64,000 bases of DNA from CANHVK01 sp044232905 (GCA_044232905.1 JBIIKZ010000002.1:62001-126000), one strand, 5' to 3'. Positions 26,188 through 35,673 are shown, counted from the first letter of the stretch. Program-made: numbers and translations. Notes: a model not told the origin generated them from the sequence alone.

Positions 26188-27612
26188 TTAATGATTGTTA
26201 GTATTATGGTTATCATCTGCATGTCCATCATGTCCATGCGTATCTGGAGCATTTTTATAGGATTCTCCAGAAGATTTTAATATTGTTTTCAACTCAGCTA
26301 TTGGAAGCACAGGGAAGAAACGAGCAAACAATAAGAAAAATACAAAAAATAATCCGATTGTTCCTACATACACACCTAAATCGATATGACTTGGGTAGTG
26401 CATACTCCAAGAAGAAGGTAAATAATCACGGTGAATAGAAGAAACGATAATTACATAACGTTCAAACCACATACCAATATTCACAACAATAGAAATAATG
26501 AATGTAAATAATAAACTTCTTCTTAATGGTCTAATCCACATCAACTGAGGGGAAATAACATTACAAGTCATCATTGACCAATACGCCCACCAATATGGTC
26601 CAGAGAAACGATTGATGAAAGCATATGCTTCATACTCAACGCCAGAATACCAAGAAATGAATAATTCTGTAATATAAGCAGTACCAACGATAGAACCTGT
26701 AACCATGATCACAATGTTCATATACTCCACGTGACGTGTATGTATGTATGCTTCTAAACGCATCGCTTTACGCATTACCAACATTAATGTTTGTACCATT
26801 GCGAATCCAGAGAATACCGCTCCTGCCACGAAGTATGGAGGAAAAATAGTAGTATGCCAACCAGGAATTACCGATGTAGCAAAGTCAAAAGATACAATCG
26901 AGTGAACAGAGAATACAAGAGGTGTAGCTAAACCAGCTAATATTAACGAAACCATTTCAAAACGATTCCAGTTTTTTGCTCTACCTGACCAACCGAAAGA
27001 AAGTATGGAATACATTTTTTTAGGGATTGGTCTTTTTACTCTGTCTCGTAATGTTGCAAAATCAGGAATTAAACCAATGTACCAGAATACCACTGAAACG
27101 GAAAGGTATGTAGAAATTGCAAAAACGTCCCAAAGAAGTGGTGAGTTAAAGTTAACCCATAAAGAACCGAATTGATTTGGAAGTGGAACTACCCAGTATG
27201 CAAGCCAAAGTCTTCCCATGTGAATCAACGGGAAAATACCTGCCATAAATACTGCAAAGATTGTCATAGCTTCTGCTGAACGGTTAATCGCCATTCTCCA
27301 TTTTTGTCTGAATAACAATAATACGGCTGAAATTAACGTACCAGCATGACCGATACCAACCCACCAAACGAAGTTAGTAATATCCCATGCCCAACCAATT
27401 GTTTTGTTTAATCCCCAAACACCAATACCGGTACCAATCAAATAGGCAATACAACCTACTCCATATAAACCGATAATCAATGCTATTGAGAAAAGAACAT
27501 ACCACATTTTTGGTGCCTTATCCTCGATAGGTTTACACACATCAGCTGTAATATCTGCGTATGTTTTGTGACCTAAAATTAGAGGTTCTCTAATTGCTGC
27601 TTCCTTATGCAT
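26188..27612 (-). CDS. actC: Alternative complex III subunit ActC (NrfD-like quinone-binding subunit)
   Basis: The 474-residue polytopic membrane protein matches the NrfD/PsrC family and is the larger quinone-binding subunit of ACIII. Typical segments are GIGVWGLNKTIGWAWDITNFVWWVGIGHAGTLISA (read in two parts), GIFPLIHMGRLW, SVHSIVSFDFA and GPYWWAYWSM. The C-terminus is a His-rich tail (DTHGHDGHADDNHN). It lies 18 bases after actB and 9 before actD. Confidence 0.94.
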   Translation of the reverse strand: MHKEAAIREPLILGHKTYADITADVCKPIEDKAPKMWYVLFSIALIIGLYGVGCIAYLIGTGIGVWGLNKTIGWAWDITNFVWWVGIGHAGTLISAVLLLFRQKWRMAINRSAEAMTIFAVFMAGIFPLIHMGRLWLAYWVVPLPNQFGSLWVNFNSPLLWDVFAISTYLSVSVVFWYIGLIPDFATLRDRVKRPIPKKMYSILSFGWSGRAKNWNRFEMVSLILAGLATPLVFSVHSIVSFDFATSVIPGWHTTIFPPYFVAGAVFSGFAMVQTLMLVMRKAMRLEAYIHTRHVEYMNIVIMVTGSIVGTAYITELFISWYSGVEYEAYAFINRFSGPYWWAYWSMMTCNVISPQLMWIRPLRRSLLFTFIISIVVNIGMWFERYVIIVSSIHRDYLPSSWSMHYPSHIDLGVYVGTIGLFFVFFLLFARFFPVLPIAELKTILKSSGESYKNAPDTHGHDGHADDNHNTNNH

Positions 27613-27630
27613 TACTTTCTAATTTAGCGA

Positions 27631-30600
27631 TTAATGATGAGCTTTATTCTCTTTCTTTTCACCGTGGTGAGCAGAAACTTTAACAACTTGTAACTTTTCT
27701 AAGTCCGAATTTTTTTCATTTCTAACTTTTACTTGGTACCAAACGTTTGGTTTTACCCCTACTTCTTCAAGTGCTTGGTAAGAACGTTTGTCATCCGAAT
27801 TTTTACGAACTAAAGATGTGATATCGTTCCAGTCACCTACTGTGATTGCATTTGTAGGACAAACTTCAGCACATGCTGTTACTACGTCTCCATCGATAAC
27901 TGGTCTAGCTTCTTTTTTAGCAACTAATTTACCAGCTTGGATTTTTTGAACACAGAAAGAACATTTTTCCATAACCCCACGTGTACGAACGGTTACGTCA
28001 GGATTTAACACCATTCGACCTAAATCGTCTTGTGCAGGGTTCACTTGTGTGAATTTTTTATAGGAAGGGTAATTAAACCAGTTAAATCGTCTCACTTTAT
28101 AAGGACAATTGTTTGCACAATATCTCGTACCAATACATCTATTATATGTCATTTGGTTTAATCCTTCGTTACTATGAGTTGTTGCAAGAACTGGACAAAC
28201 TGTTTCACAAGAAGCGTGATTACAATGCTGACACATCATCGGCATGTGCACTACTTTTGGATTTTGAGCAGCAACTTCCGCTTTATCATAATCAAAAGTT
28301 TCTTTATTTTCTCTTGTTCCTACAGTAGCCTCTTCATCCGATGCATAATAACGGTCGATACGTAACCAATGCATTTCACGTCCTCTTCTAACTTCGTCTT
28401 TCCCAACAACAGGAACATTGTTTTCTGATTGACACGCAACCAAACAAGATCCACATCCGATACAAGAAGAAAGATCGATAGTCATTCCCCATCTATGGCC
28501 AATTTTCTCCACTGGATGCGCTTCCCACAAGTCAAACTTACTTATATGCTCTGGTCCATGATGCGTTTCCAACATATGAGGAGGATTGTACGCTTCTTTA
28601 TCTTTAGAGGTATAAATATCTAATGTCGTTTCACGAACAATAGAATGACGTCCCATTACTGTATGGTGAATCTGAGTTGCAGCGATTGGATAAATTCCCT
28701 CCACTTTTGTTACAGTTCCATTTGCAGCAAAGGATAATGTTCCGTGCTCAAAAGAAGTAAATACAAATGCATTTTTTCCGATAGGTAAACGTTTTCCGTT
28801 TTCATCCGTTGCATGACCACCATATTCTTTCGTTTGGAAAGCAGCATTCCCGATATTTTCATCGTTAGCTCCTCTTCCATATCCTAATGCAACACCAACC
28901 GTTCCAGGAGCTTGACCTGGTGATGGATAAACAGGTAATGTTAATTCTTTATTACCAACTTTGACAGATGCTAAATTCAATCCGTTTTCTTGATCAAAAG
29001 TAGTTGCATAGTTAGTCCCCATTTCAGTAGGATTCATGGTAATATAGTTATCCCAAGTAACTTTAGATACTGGATCAGGTAATTCTTGTAACCATGGGTT
29101 GTTCGCTTGTGCACCAACACCAATTCCTGCTTTTCTATATAAAACAACTTCTAAAGCTGATCCTTTTGGAAGTTTACCAGCAACATTGTTTAAAGCATCA
29201 TCATTGAAAACTGCAGGTGTATTTTCTACAGCAACATCGATGCAACTATCATGAATTGCTTTGTTCCAGAAAGTCTCGAAGTCCGCGTATTTAGAAGTCG
29301 CTTTAATATTATCTGCTGACCAAGTAGTTTTTATTAAATCATATACAACTGCTGAATCTTTACCGCTTCGTTTAGCAGCACCAGCCCAAACTAAAAACGA
29401 CTCTTGTGCAGCTGAAGTTTCAAATAAAGGACGTATTGTAGGTTGTGCAATTGCAAAATGACTTTTCTTTGGATTAAAATCATTCCAAGCTTCTAATGCA
29501 TGATGATCCGGACAAACATATTTACATTTAGTAGCTGTTTCATCCGCATAACCTGCTAAAGAAATCGTTAAATCAACCTTAGTCAACGCTTTTCCAAATG
29601 CTTCACCGTTAGCTAAGGTATAAACAGGATTTACACCGTAGAAAATTACAGCATCAGGAGCTTTTCCAGCAATTGTATTCGTTACGAAAGTATTTAAAGC
29701 TTCATCATTCGAAGCAAATAAATTAACAGTATTAGAAGTGTTAATTGATTTGCCGTATGTGCCTAAAACTGTATTCAACTTGTTTGCTAAGATTTGAACT
29801 GCAGTATTATTAGAACCAGCAACAACAATCGATTCGCCTTTCGATTTTTTCAAGGATTCAAAAGCTAAATCAGCAACTTGTTGTGCTTGTTTTGAAAGCG
29901 TTGTTGAAGCAGCAGTTTTAACACCAAATTTGTTTAATAAATAAGCAAGTACATTTGCTTCTTCAGATGGTTTAACCATTCCTCTGTAGTCCGCATTTGA
30001 ACCAGTGATCGAAAGGATGGATTCGAATTGGAAATGTTTAGACATCCATTCTCCATCCGGATTTCTTCTAGCACTCCATTGGGATGTATATTCCGTCGCT
30101 AATAACCATGTAGACAAGAAATCAGCACCTACAGAAACAATTGTTTTAGCTTTCGAGAAATCATAATCTGGAATAAAATCAGTTCCGAAAGATAATTTAT
30201 TAGCATTTCGAATACCAGCATAAGAAACAGCATCGTATTGAATGTGCTCAAAAGAAGTTCCTACTTCATCTCCTGCATTTACTAAAGCTTTCAATTTCGC
30301 AATGGAAGCATTTGTAGATGGTGAAATTATTGTATTAGAAACTAAAACCACTTTTCCTTTTTTAGCTGCAATATCCTTTAATTTCTCTTTGATTTCTGCA
30401 TCAACAGTTGACCAAGATGCAGCGTTATTTCCTTTTCTAGCACCTGCTAAACGAGCAGAATCATATAAAGGAAGAACAGACGCAATGATTTGAGGATTTA
30501 CACCTCCTTTTGTAACGCCGAAATCTTTATTTCCTTTGATGTAGATCGGACGACCTTCTCTTGTTTTAACCAAGATAGAAGCGTAAGAAGCTCCATCATA

Positions 30601-30894
30601 ATAGGTAGAAGCGTACCAAGTTGCCACACCTGGTGTAACGTTTTCTGGTTTTACTACGTAAGGGATTGCTTTTGTCACAGGTGCTTCACACGCAGCAACA
30701 GTAGCAGCAGCAACACTGAAACCTAGAAATTTCAAGAAATCTCTACGAGCAGTAGAAGATTCTTTTAGGTTTTCGTCTGCTAAAAATTCATCCACTGACA
30801 TGGATTGAGGAAACTCTTGGTCTCTACCTTGAACGAAACTTGGGGTTTCGTTTAATTCTTCAAGACCTTTCCAATATTTTCTAGTCGTACTCAT
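27631..30894 (-). CDS. actB: Alternative complex III subunit ActB (molybdopterin-like and iron-sulfur protein)
   Basis: This 1087-residue peripheral subunit has an N-terminal Tat-like signal (RRDFLKFLGFSVAAA), a long molybdopterin-oxidoreductase-like domain that in ACIII carries no Mo cofactor, and a C-terminal ferredoxin-type part. Four cysteine clusters are visible after about residue 810: SSCIGCGSCLVACQ, CQHCNHASCETVCP, CIGTRYCANNCP, and CSFCVQK with ACAEVCP. Together they would hold one [3Fe-4S] and three [4Fe-4S] clusters by family precedent. The tail is His-rich (VSAHHGEKKENKAHH). Starts 25 bases after actA. Confidence 0.95.
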   Translation of the reverse strand: MSTTRKYWKGLEELNETPSFVQGRDQEFPQSMSVDEFLADENLKESSTARRDFLKFLGFSVAAATVAACEAPVTKAIPYVVKPENVTPGVATWYASTYYDGASYASILVKTREGRPIYIKGNKDFGVTKGGVNPQIIASVLPLYDSARLAGARKGNNAASWSTVDAEIKEKLKDIAAKKGKVVLVSNTIISPSTNASIAKLKALVNAGDEVGTSFEHIQYDAVSYAGIRNANKLSFGTDFIPDYDFSKAKTIVSVGADFLSTWLLATEYTSQWSARRNPDGEWMSKHFQFESILSITGSNADYRGMVKPSEEANVLAYLLNKFGVKTAASTTLSKQAQQVADLAFESLKKSKGESIVVAGSNNTAVQILANKLNTVLGTYGKSINTSNTVNLFASNDEALNTFVTNTIAGKAPDAVIFYGVNPVYTLANGEAFGKALTKVDLTISLAGYADETATKCKYVCPDHHALEAWNDFNPKKSHFAIAQPTIRPLFETSAAQESFLVWAGAAKRSGKDSAVVYDLIKTTWSADNIKATSKYADFETFWNKAIHDSCIDVAVENTPAVFNDDALNNVAGKLPKGSALEVVLYRKAGIGVGAQANNPWLQELPDPVSKVTWDNYITMNPTEMGTNYATTFDQENGLNLASVKVGNKELTLPVYPSPGQAPGTVGVALGYGRGANDENIGNAAFQTKEYGGHATDENGKRLPIGKNAFVFTSFEHGTLSFAANGTVTKVEGIYPIAATQIHHTVMGRHSIVRETTLDIYTSKDKEAYNPPHMLETHHGPEHISKFDLWEAHPVEKIGHRWGMTIDLSSCIGCGSCLVACQSENNVPVVGKDEVRRGREMHWLRIDRYYASDEEATVGTRENKETFDYDKAEVAAQNPKVVHMPMMCQHCNHASCETVCPVLATTHSNEGLNQMTYNRCIGTRYCANNCPYKVRRFNWFNYPSYKKFTQVNPAQDDLGRMVLNPDVTVRTRGVMEKCSFCVQKIQAGKLVAKKEARPVIDGDVVTACAEVCPTNAITVGDWNDITSLVRKNSDDKRSYQALEEVGVKPNVWYQVKVRNEKNSDLEKLQVVKVSAHHGEKKENKAHH

Positions 30895-30919
30895 ATGCTT
30901 TTAGCCTAGTCGTTTAATA

Positions 30920-32284
30920 TTAATAGTGACATTTTGCACATTCCCATCCTCCAAGTTCTTTAACGGTAACTTTACCATCATCCAAGTACTTGTTGTAAAG
31001 AGATTTGTCGTTATTCAATAGACGTCTATGAATTTCATCATAATATCCATCTTTTTTACCATCTAATGGTCCTTCCTGAATTGCTTTTTCACCGTGACAT
31101 TCGATACACCATCCCATCGTTAAAGTTGGTTTAGTCAAGGGAATATTTCCTTCAATTTTATTTAATTCACCAACAGGAACTACACGCACAGCTTCTTTTT
31201 GCTTCGTCATATCCCCGTGACATTGTTTACAATCAACAGCACCAACTACTACGTGTTGTGAGTGATTAAAATATACGTGGTCTGGAAGAACATGTACTTT
31301 ATTCCATTTGATAGGTTTCGTGTGACCAGTATATGATCCAGCTCCTTCGGTACTCCAACCAGCAGCTTCGTAAATCGCTTTTATTTTTTCTTGTTGTTCT
31401 GGTGTTCTACCATTGATTTGTTTGTGACAATTCATACAAACATTCACCGTTGGTAAACCAGCAGATTTAGACTTCGTAACAGAGTTGTGACAATATTTAC
31501 AGTCGATTCCGTTTACTCCTGCGTGAATTTCATGCGGGAACTCGATTGGTTGAGATGGTTGATAATTTTCAACTACACCAATATCACCCAAACTTAAAAC
31601 TAAAGAAACTATTAAAGAAAAAACTAATACAAGAGAAACTATTCCAACATAGATTTTATTTTTCCAAGCCCAAGCTTTAAACTCCTGCATATAACTTTGT
31701 TCATCCGCATCTTTCGATTCATTTAATGCAGCTTTTAACTGACGACGAACACCACTTACAGCACCGATGATTACAGCAAAAATTACACCTAGAAGAATCC
31801 ATACCCAAGAAAATGATCCTTCTTCTGTCTCTTCAGATGCATTAGCACCTTCCATTGAAGCACCACTTCCGTCAGCAGCTCCACCACCAGCTCCAGCAGC
31901 AGCAGGATCTGGAGTTGAATCTACATAATCCAAAATTGCATCGATTTCCTCTTTTTTCAATTCAGGAAAAGCTGACATCGCAGTAGCAGACCACGTAGAA
32001 ACAGTTTGTGCATATGGATCAGAAGCTACGGCAACTTGCCAGTTATTTACCCATTTGTAAATTGAGCCTTCTTTTGCGCCTCCATCCGACCATTTTTTAC
32101 GAACCTGGAATAACTTTGGTCCAGTCCCGTTCTTATGAGGTTGGTGACACGTAGCACACTTAGCCTTAAAAAGACCTTCTCCTTGTGCATTAGCGTTAAA
32201 TGAACCTGCAAAAAACATCAAAGTTAATGTTGCAAAAGTCCATTTGTTAACTGATTTAAACACTTGATTTATAAATATTTTCAT
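30920..32284 (-). CDS. actA: Alternative complex III subunit ActA, multiheme cytochrome c with N-terminal monoheme domain
   Basis: This is the cytochrome subunit of ACIII. I start at 32284 (454 residues, MKIFINQVFK), which gives a signal peptide ending NANAQ; a longer frame to 32362 would run through the promoter. An N-terminal class I cytochrome domain (CATCHQPH) is followed by an Ala/Gly-rich linker and two membrane helices (about 155-225). Then comes a pentaheme domain with CKYCH, CMNCH, CKQCH, CIECH and CAKCH. Six hemes in one chain is, from memory, usual for Bacteroidota ActA. First gene of the operon. Confidence 0.93.
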   Translation of the reverse strand: MKIFINQVFKSVNKWTFATLTLMFFAGSFNANAQGEGLFKAKCATCHQPHKNGTGPKLFQVRKKWSDGGAKEGSIYKWVNNWQVAVASDPYAQTVSTWSATAMSAFPELKKEEIDAILDYVDSTPDPAAAGAGGGAADGSGASMEGANASEETEEGSFSWVWILLGVIFAVIIGAVSGVRRQLKAALNESKDADEQSYMQEFKAWAWKNKIYVGIVSLVLVFSLIVSLVLSLGDIGVVENYQPSQPIEFPHEIHAGVNGIDCKYCHNSVTKSKSAGLPTVNVCMNCHKQINGRTPEQQEKIKAIYEAAGWSTEGAGSYTGHTKPIKWNKVHVLPDHVYFNHSQHVVVGAVDCKQCHGDMTKQKEAVRVVPVGELNKIEGNIPLTKPTLTMGWCIECHGEKAIQEGPLDGKKDGYYDEIHRRLLNNDKSLYNKYLDDGKVTVKELGGWECAKCHY

Positions 32285-32329
32285 AAATAAATTTTTTGTC
32301 GTGTGAGAAAATACACCATTTGACAGTAG

Positions 32330-32362
32330 CAAAATTAAAATAATCACAGTGATTTGTGACAA
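32330..32362 (-). promoter_or_regulatory. Promoter of the act-cox operon
   Basis: On the minus strand TTG (32362-32360), a 22-base spacer and TAATTTTG (32337-32330) fit the Bacteroidota pattern TTG-N17-23-TAnnTTTG. It predicts a leader of about 40 bases before actA and supports the start at 32284. Confidence 0.55.
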
Positions 32363-32486
32363 TTCTATGACAATTTTAATTGCAGATGATTTAATTTAAA
32401 ATGATTCTAAATAAGGATGCTAAAAATTAATATCAATTAACAATTTTATGGTGACAACTCTATGGAGCAAATTTCTTATTTAAGTA

Positions 32487-32494
32487 TATCTTTG
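32487..32494 (+). promoter_or_regulatory. -7 box of the SPOR-protein gene
   Basis: TATCTTTG ends five bases before the ATG at 32500, predicting a leaderless or near-leaderless mRNA. Confidence 0.5.
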
Positions 32495-32499
32495 TAATT

Positions 32500-32940
32500 A
32501 TGAAAACATATTTATTTTTTCTTTTTACACTTTTATTGTTAACTGGATATAGTCAGAATACCAAAGAAAATTCAGGAGTAGTTATCATCAAAGACAAAAA
32601 GATTGACGATTTAATCAAAAATAAAAGCAATATTCGTCGAATTTCCACTGCTGGATATCGTGTTCAAATTTATTTCAGTACGGACAAGGACAAGGTACAA
32701 GATCTTCGCATGAAGTTTATCAAGCAATATCCAAAAATGGAGACTTATATTACGTTTGATGCACCAAATTATATCTTACGTGTTGGCGATTTCACGGAAA
32801 AAAATGATGCAGAACGATTTAAAAAAGAAATATTTAGAGAATATCCTGAAAATTTCATTCTTAAAACTGCTATTAATGTCCCAAATGATGATGAGGATAA
32901 TTGGGACTCTAAAGATAAGAGTAACGAAGAGACGAAGTGA
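32500..32940 (+). CDS. Exported SPOR-domain protein
   Basis: The 146-residue protein has a signal peptide (about 1-19, ending TGYSQ) and a C-terminal SPOR domain (about 50-125) with GYRVQIYFSTDKDKVQDLR and APNYILRVGDFTEKNDAERF. SPOR domains bind denuded glycan strands in peptidoglycan, often at division sites. The acidic tail (DDEDNWDSKD) is unremarkable. It converges with the flavoprotein gene; short 7-bp repeats lie between them. Confidence 0.85.
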   Translation: MKTYLFFLFTLLLLTGYSQNTKENSGVVIIKDKKIDDLIKNKSNIRRISTAGYRVQIYFSTDKDKVQDLRMKFIKQYPKMETYITFDAPNYILRVGDFTEKNDAERFKKEIFREYPENFILKTAINVPNDDEDNWDSKDKSNEETK

Positions 32941-32958
32941 AGCTATTATTCTAGTTTT

Positions 32959-32981
32959 TAGATTGCAGATTTTCAGATTGG
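32959..32981. repeat. Small CAGATT-type repeat cluster at the flavoprotein 3' end
   Basis: Three AGATTG/CAGATT units in about 23 bases. The last supplies the stop codon of the minus-strand flavoprotein gene (TGA at 32975-32973). Confidence 0.6.
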
Positions 32982-34127
32982 TTGTGTGGCTACGTAGCCC
33001 GTTGAAAAACATGCTTGGAGAAGATATCCACCGGTGGGTGCGTCCCAATCAATCATTTCACCAACAACACTAATTTTTGGATAGTTGATTAATCGTAAGT
33101 TTTCATCCAATTCATTCCAAGAAACTCCACCACAACACGAAATTGCTTCTTCAATAGGCCTGAACGAAATGGGTTGAATAAAAAAAGACTTTATTAATTT
33201 GGCTATGTAATGTATTGATGTATAATCTTCTTTTGTCACATATGATTTACACCAAGAAATTATTGGAATTGGAATTTTCAATTTCTTTAATCCTTCCGAA
33301 ATATTTTTAGCATTTTTTAATAGTTCCATGATTTCATTTTCGGAAAAATCGGGTTTGAAATCAATCAAAATTGGCAAAGAAATATTTGAACGAATAGAAG
33401 GATTAAGATAATAAATAGGAGCTCCTTCAACTCCGTAATTGGTTAAAACAACTTCGCCTTTTCGTTTAGAATCGTGGTGGTAAACAATTACATTTTTAAA
33501 AACTTCTCCTTGAAATTTTTGTAAAAATTCATTAGGTAATAAACAGTTAATACCTGCATTAGAAGCCTGGAATGGTACAATTTCAATTTGTTTCGTTTTA
33601 AACAGCGAAACCCAAGCAGCATCTGACCCTGTTTTTGGCCAAGAGGCAGCACCTAGGCCTAATACAAGATGATCGAATCGAAGTTTTTCAATATCTGTAT
33701 TTATTTTTATTACAACTTCATCCGATGAAAAGTCTAGAAGTGTTGCTTTAAAGACAAACTTTACACCTTGATTCTTTAAAAAATTCAACCAAGTATTCAA
33801 CACAAAAGCCGGTTTGATTTCTTTCACAGGAAAAAATTTACCTGACGAACCAACATAGGTTTCAATTCCTAATTCTTTGAACCAAGCAATTAAATCATCG
33901 TTGGTAAACTGACGAATAACATTAGCGATTTGATTATGAGAATAAAAAGAAACGAAATTATCCAATGAACCATCATGTGTTAGATTAAAGCCTCCGTCTC
34001 CTGCCACTAGAAATTTACGTCCAGCGGTTTTCATTTTTTCAAAAACAAGTACCTCGGATCCATTTTTGATTGCTTGTGTAGCAGCCATGAGTGAAGCAGG
34101 TCCGGCACCGATGATAATAGTTTTCAT
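32973..34127 (-). CDS. FAD-dependent oxidoreductase of the HI0933/YhiN family
   Basis: This 384-residue flavoprotein has an N-terminal FAD-binding Rossmann motif (GAGPASLMAATQA), the family segment GRKFLVAGDGGFNLTH, and a C-terminal SCCGGVSWNELDENLR followed by GEMIDWDAPTGGYLLQACFSTGYVA, all typical of the HI0933-like family and close to the TIGR03862 subgroup. The reaction of this group is not established. The last codons and stop run into a CAGATT-type repeat, and the promoter side abuts a long array of the same repeat. Confidence 0.88.
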   Translation of the reverse strand: MKTIIIGAGPASLMAATQAIKNGSEVLVFEKMKTAGRKFLVAGDGGFNLTHDGSLDNFVSFYSHNQIANVIRQFTNDDLIAWFKELGIETYVGSSGKFFPVKEIKPAFVLNTWLNFLKNQGVKFVFKATLLDFSSDEVVIKINTDIEKLRFDHLVLGLGAASWPKTGSDAAWVSLFKTKQIEIVPFQASNAGINCLLPNEFLQKFQGEVFKNVIVYHHDSKRKGEVVLTNYGVEGAPIYYLNPSIRSNISLPILIDFKPDFSENEIMELLKNAKNISEGLKKLKIPIPIISWCKSYVTKEDYTSIHYIAKLIKSFFIQPISFRPIEEAISCCGGVSWNELDENLRLINYPKISVVGEMIDWDAPTGGYLLQACFSTGYVATQPI

Positions 34128-34130
34128 TTA

Positions 34131-34264
34131 GATTAACAGATTGACAGATTAACAGATTGAAGATTAACAGATTGCAGATTAACAGATTGCAGATTGGCAG
34201 ATTGGCAGATTGGCAGATTAACAGATTGGCAGATTATCAGATTAGAGATTGACAGATTGATTGA
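34131..34264. repeat. Tandem array of degenerate 8-bp CAGATTNN units
   Basis: About 16 units of CAGATTGG, CAGATTAA, CAGATTGA and seven-base variants such as CAGATTG follow one another. There are no unique spacers, so it is a microsatellite-like array and not CRISPR. It fills most of the 288-base gap between the flavoprotein start and the purT end; in 34265-34415 I see nothing recognisable. Confidence 0.85.
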
Positions 34265-34415
34265 AAATCCTTGAAAAATTATGGAGAAAAAGTTTAAAAT
34301 GATAATAAAAGATAATTAGGTTTTGAATTTGTCAATTTATGAGAAATTAACCGCAGGATTACAAATCACAACGGAACATTTTATTAATGTGTGGAATTAT
34401 TATACTTTATCTATT

Positions 34416-35576
34416 TTATTTCACTGATATTTGAGCAGCCATTGCTTGTGCTTTTTCTACGAGTTCTTGGACATCTTGATTTCCGTAAGTTAAAGTAACC
34501 GCCATTCTTCTATAAGGTCTTGTCGTTGGTTTCCCAAATAAACGCAAATCACTGTTAGAAAATATTGCCGCTTTGTCTAATCCTGTGAAAACCGGTTCAA
34601 TTTCTGAAGTTTCAGTCGCTAAAACAACTGCACTTGCGCCATTTCTATGTAAATCTATTTGTGGAATTGGAATATTTAAAATCGCACGGGCGTGCAATTC
34701 AAATTCATTGTAGGACTGCGTACCAGCAAGTGTAACCATACCAGTATCATGTGGTCTTGGAGAAAGTTCTGAAAAATAAGCCCCTTCTTTTGTTATAAAG
34801 AATTCAACCCCCCAAAGTCCAGCACCACCTAAAGCTTTGGTAACATCCGCAGCCATTTGTTGTGCCTCCTTTAAATGTTCTTCATTCATTGGCATTGGTT
34901 GCCAACTTTCTTGGTAGTCTCCTCGTTCTTGTCTGTGGCCAATTGGCGGACAAAATAAAGTTGGTCCATCTTTTTGCGTTACAGTTAATAAGGTTATTTC
35001 GTAATCAAAATCTATAAATCCTTCTACAATTACTTCTTTCAAATCCCCTCTAGAACCCTCTAAAGCGTAATCCCATGCTTTTTGCCAATCTGCCTCCGAT
35101 TTAATTACAGATTGCCCTTTACCAGAGCTAGACATTAAAGGCTTTACCACACAAGGCATTCCTGTGTATTTAACAGCTTCTACTAATTCATCGAAGGAAG
35201 TTGCATATTTGTATTTAGCAGTACGAACACCTACTTCTATTGCTGCAAGGTCACGAATCGCTTTACGATTCATTGTAAAATTTGCAGCTTTTGCACTAGG
35301 AACAACTTGAATTCCTTGTGCTTCATAGTCATAAAAACGTTCGGTACGAATTGCTTCAATTTCTGGTACAATTAAATCTGGTTGGTGTTTTGCAACAATT
35401 TGATCTAGCTGATCCCCATTCAACATATCGATTACTTCAAATTCATGCGCGACTTGCATAGCAGGTGCGTTTTTGTAACTGTCAACAGCAATTACATATT
35501 GCCCGAGGCGTTGCGCAGCGATGGTAAATTCTTTTCCTAATTCACCAGAACCTAGTAGTAAAATTTTTTTTCTCAT
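34416..35576 (-). CDS. purT: Formate-dependent phosphoribosylglycinamide formyltransferase
   Basis: PurT uses ATP and formate to make formyl-GAR in purine synthesis, replacing the folate-dependent PurN. The 386 residues begin MRKKILLLGSGELGKEF and hold an ATP-grasp domain with PCVVKPLMSSSGKGQS, EVIVEGFIDFDYEITLLT and ELSPRPHDTGMVTL. I start at 35576; a longer frame to 35642 would run over a TACCTTTG promoter box. Divergent from prs, which supplies PRPP for the same pathway. Confidence 0.95.
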   Translation of the reverse strand: MRKKILLLGSGELGKEFTIAAQRLGQYVIAVDSYKNAPAMQVAHEFEVIDMLNGDQLDQIVAKHQPDLIVPEIEAIRTERFYDYEAQGIQVVPSAKAANFTMNRKAIRDLAAIEVGVRTAKYKYATSFDELVEAVKYTGMPCVVKPLMSSSGKGQSVIKSEADWQKAWDYALEGSRGDLKEVIVEGFIDFDYEITLLTVTQKDGPTLFCPPIGHRQERGDYQESWQPMPMNEEHLKEAQQMAADVTKALGGAGLWGVEFFITKEGAYFSELSPRPHDTGMVTLAGTQSYNEFELHARAILNIPIPQIDLHRNGASAVVLATETSEIEPVFTGLDKAAIFSNSDLRLFGKPTTRPYRRMAVTLTYGNQDVQELVEKAQAMAAQISVK

Positions 35577-35581
35577 GAAAA

Positions 35582-35613
35582 CAAAGGTAACAAATAAGAA
35601 AAAAATAGCACAA
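35582..35613 (-). promoter_or_regulatory. purT promoter
   Basis: On the minus strand TTG (35613-35611), a 21-base spacer and TACCTTTG (35589-35582) fit the Bacteroidota pattern. The box ends 5 bases before the ATG, so the mRNA is probably leaderless. Confidence 0.55.
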
Positions 35614-35665
35614 AAAAATTGTTTGTTCTTGCTATTAATCACCTAACTAATCTAAAAAAAAGACT

Positions 35666-35673
35666 ATTTTTGT
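35666..35673 (+). promoter_or_regulatory. -7 box of the prs-rplY promoter
   Basis: TATTTTTG matches TAnnTTTG and lies 20 bases before the chosen ATG at 35694. It argues against the longer frame that would begin at 35619. Confidence 0.5.

Noticed and set aside
28113..30726. Several open frames of 62-83 codons on the plus strand within actB
   Set aside because: They are shadows of a long, clearly coding minus-strand gene, with no signal, motif or promoter of their own.
34131..34264. Possible CRISPR array
   Set aside because: The units are 7-8 bases with no spacers between them, and there are no cas genes in the window.
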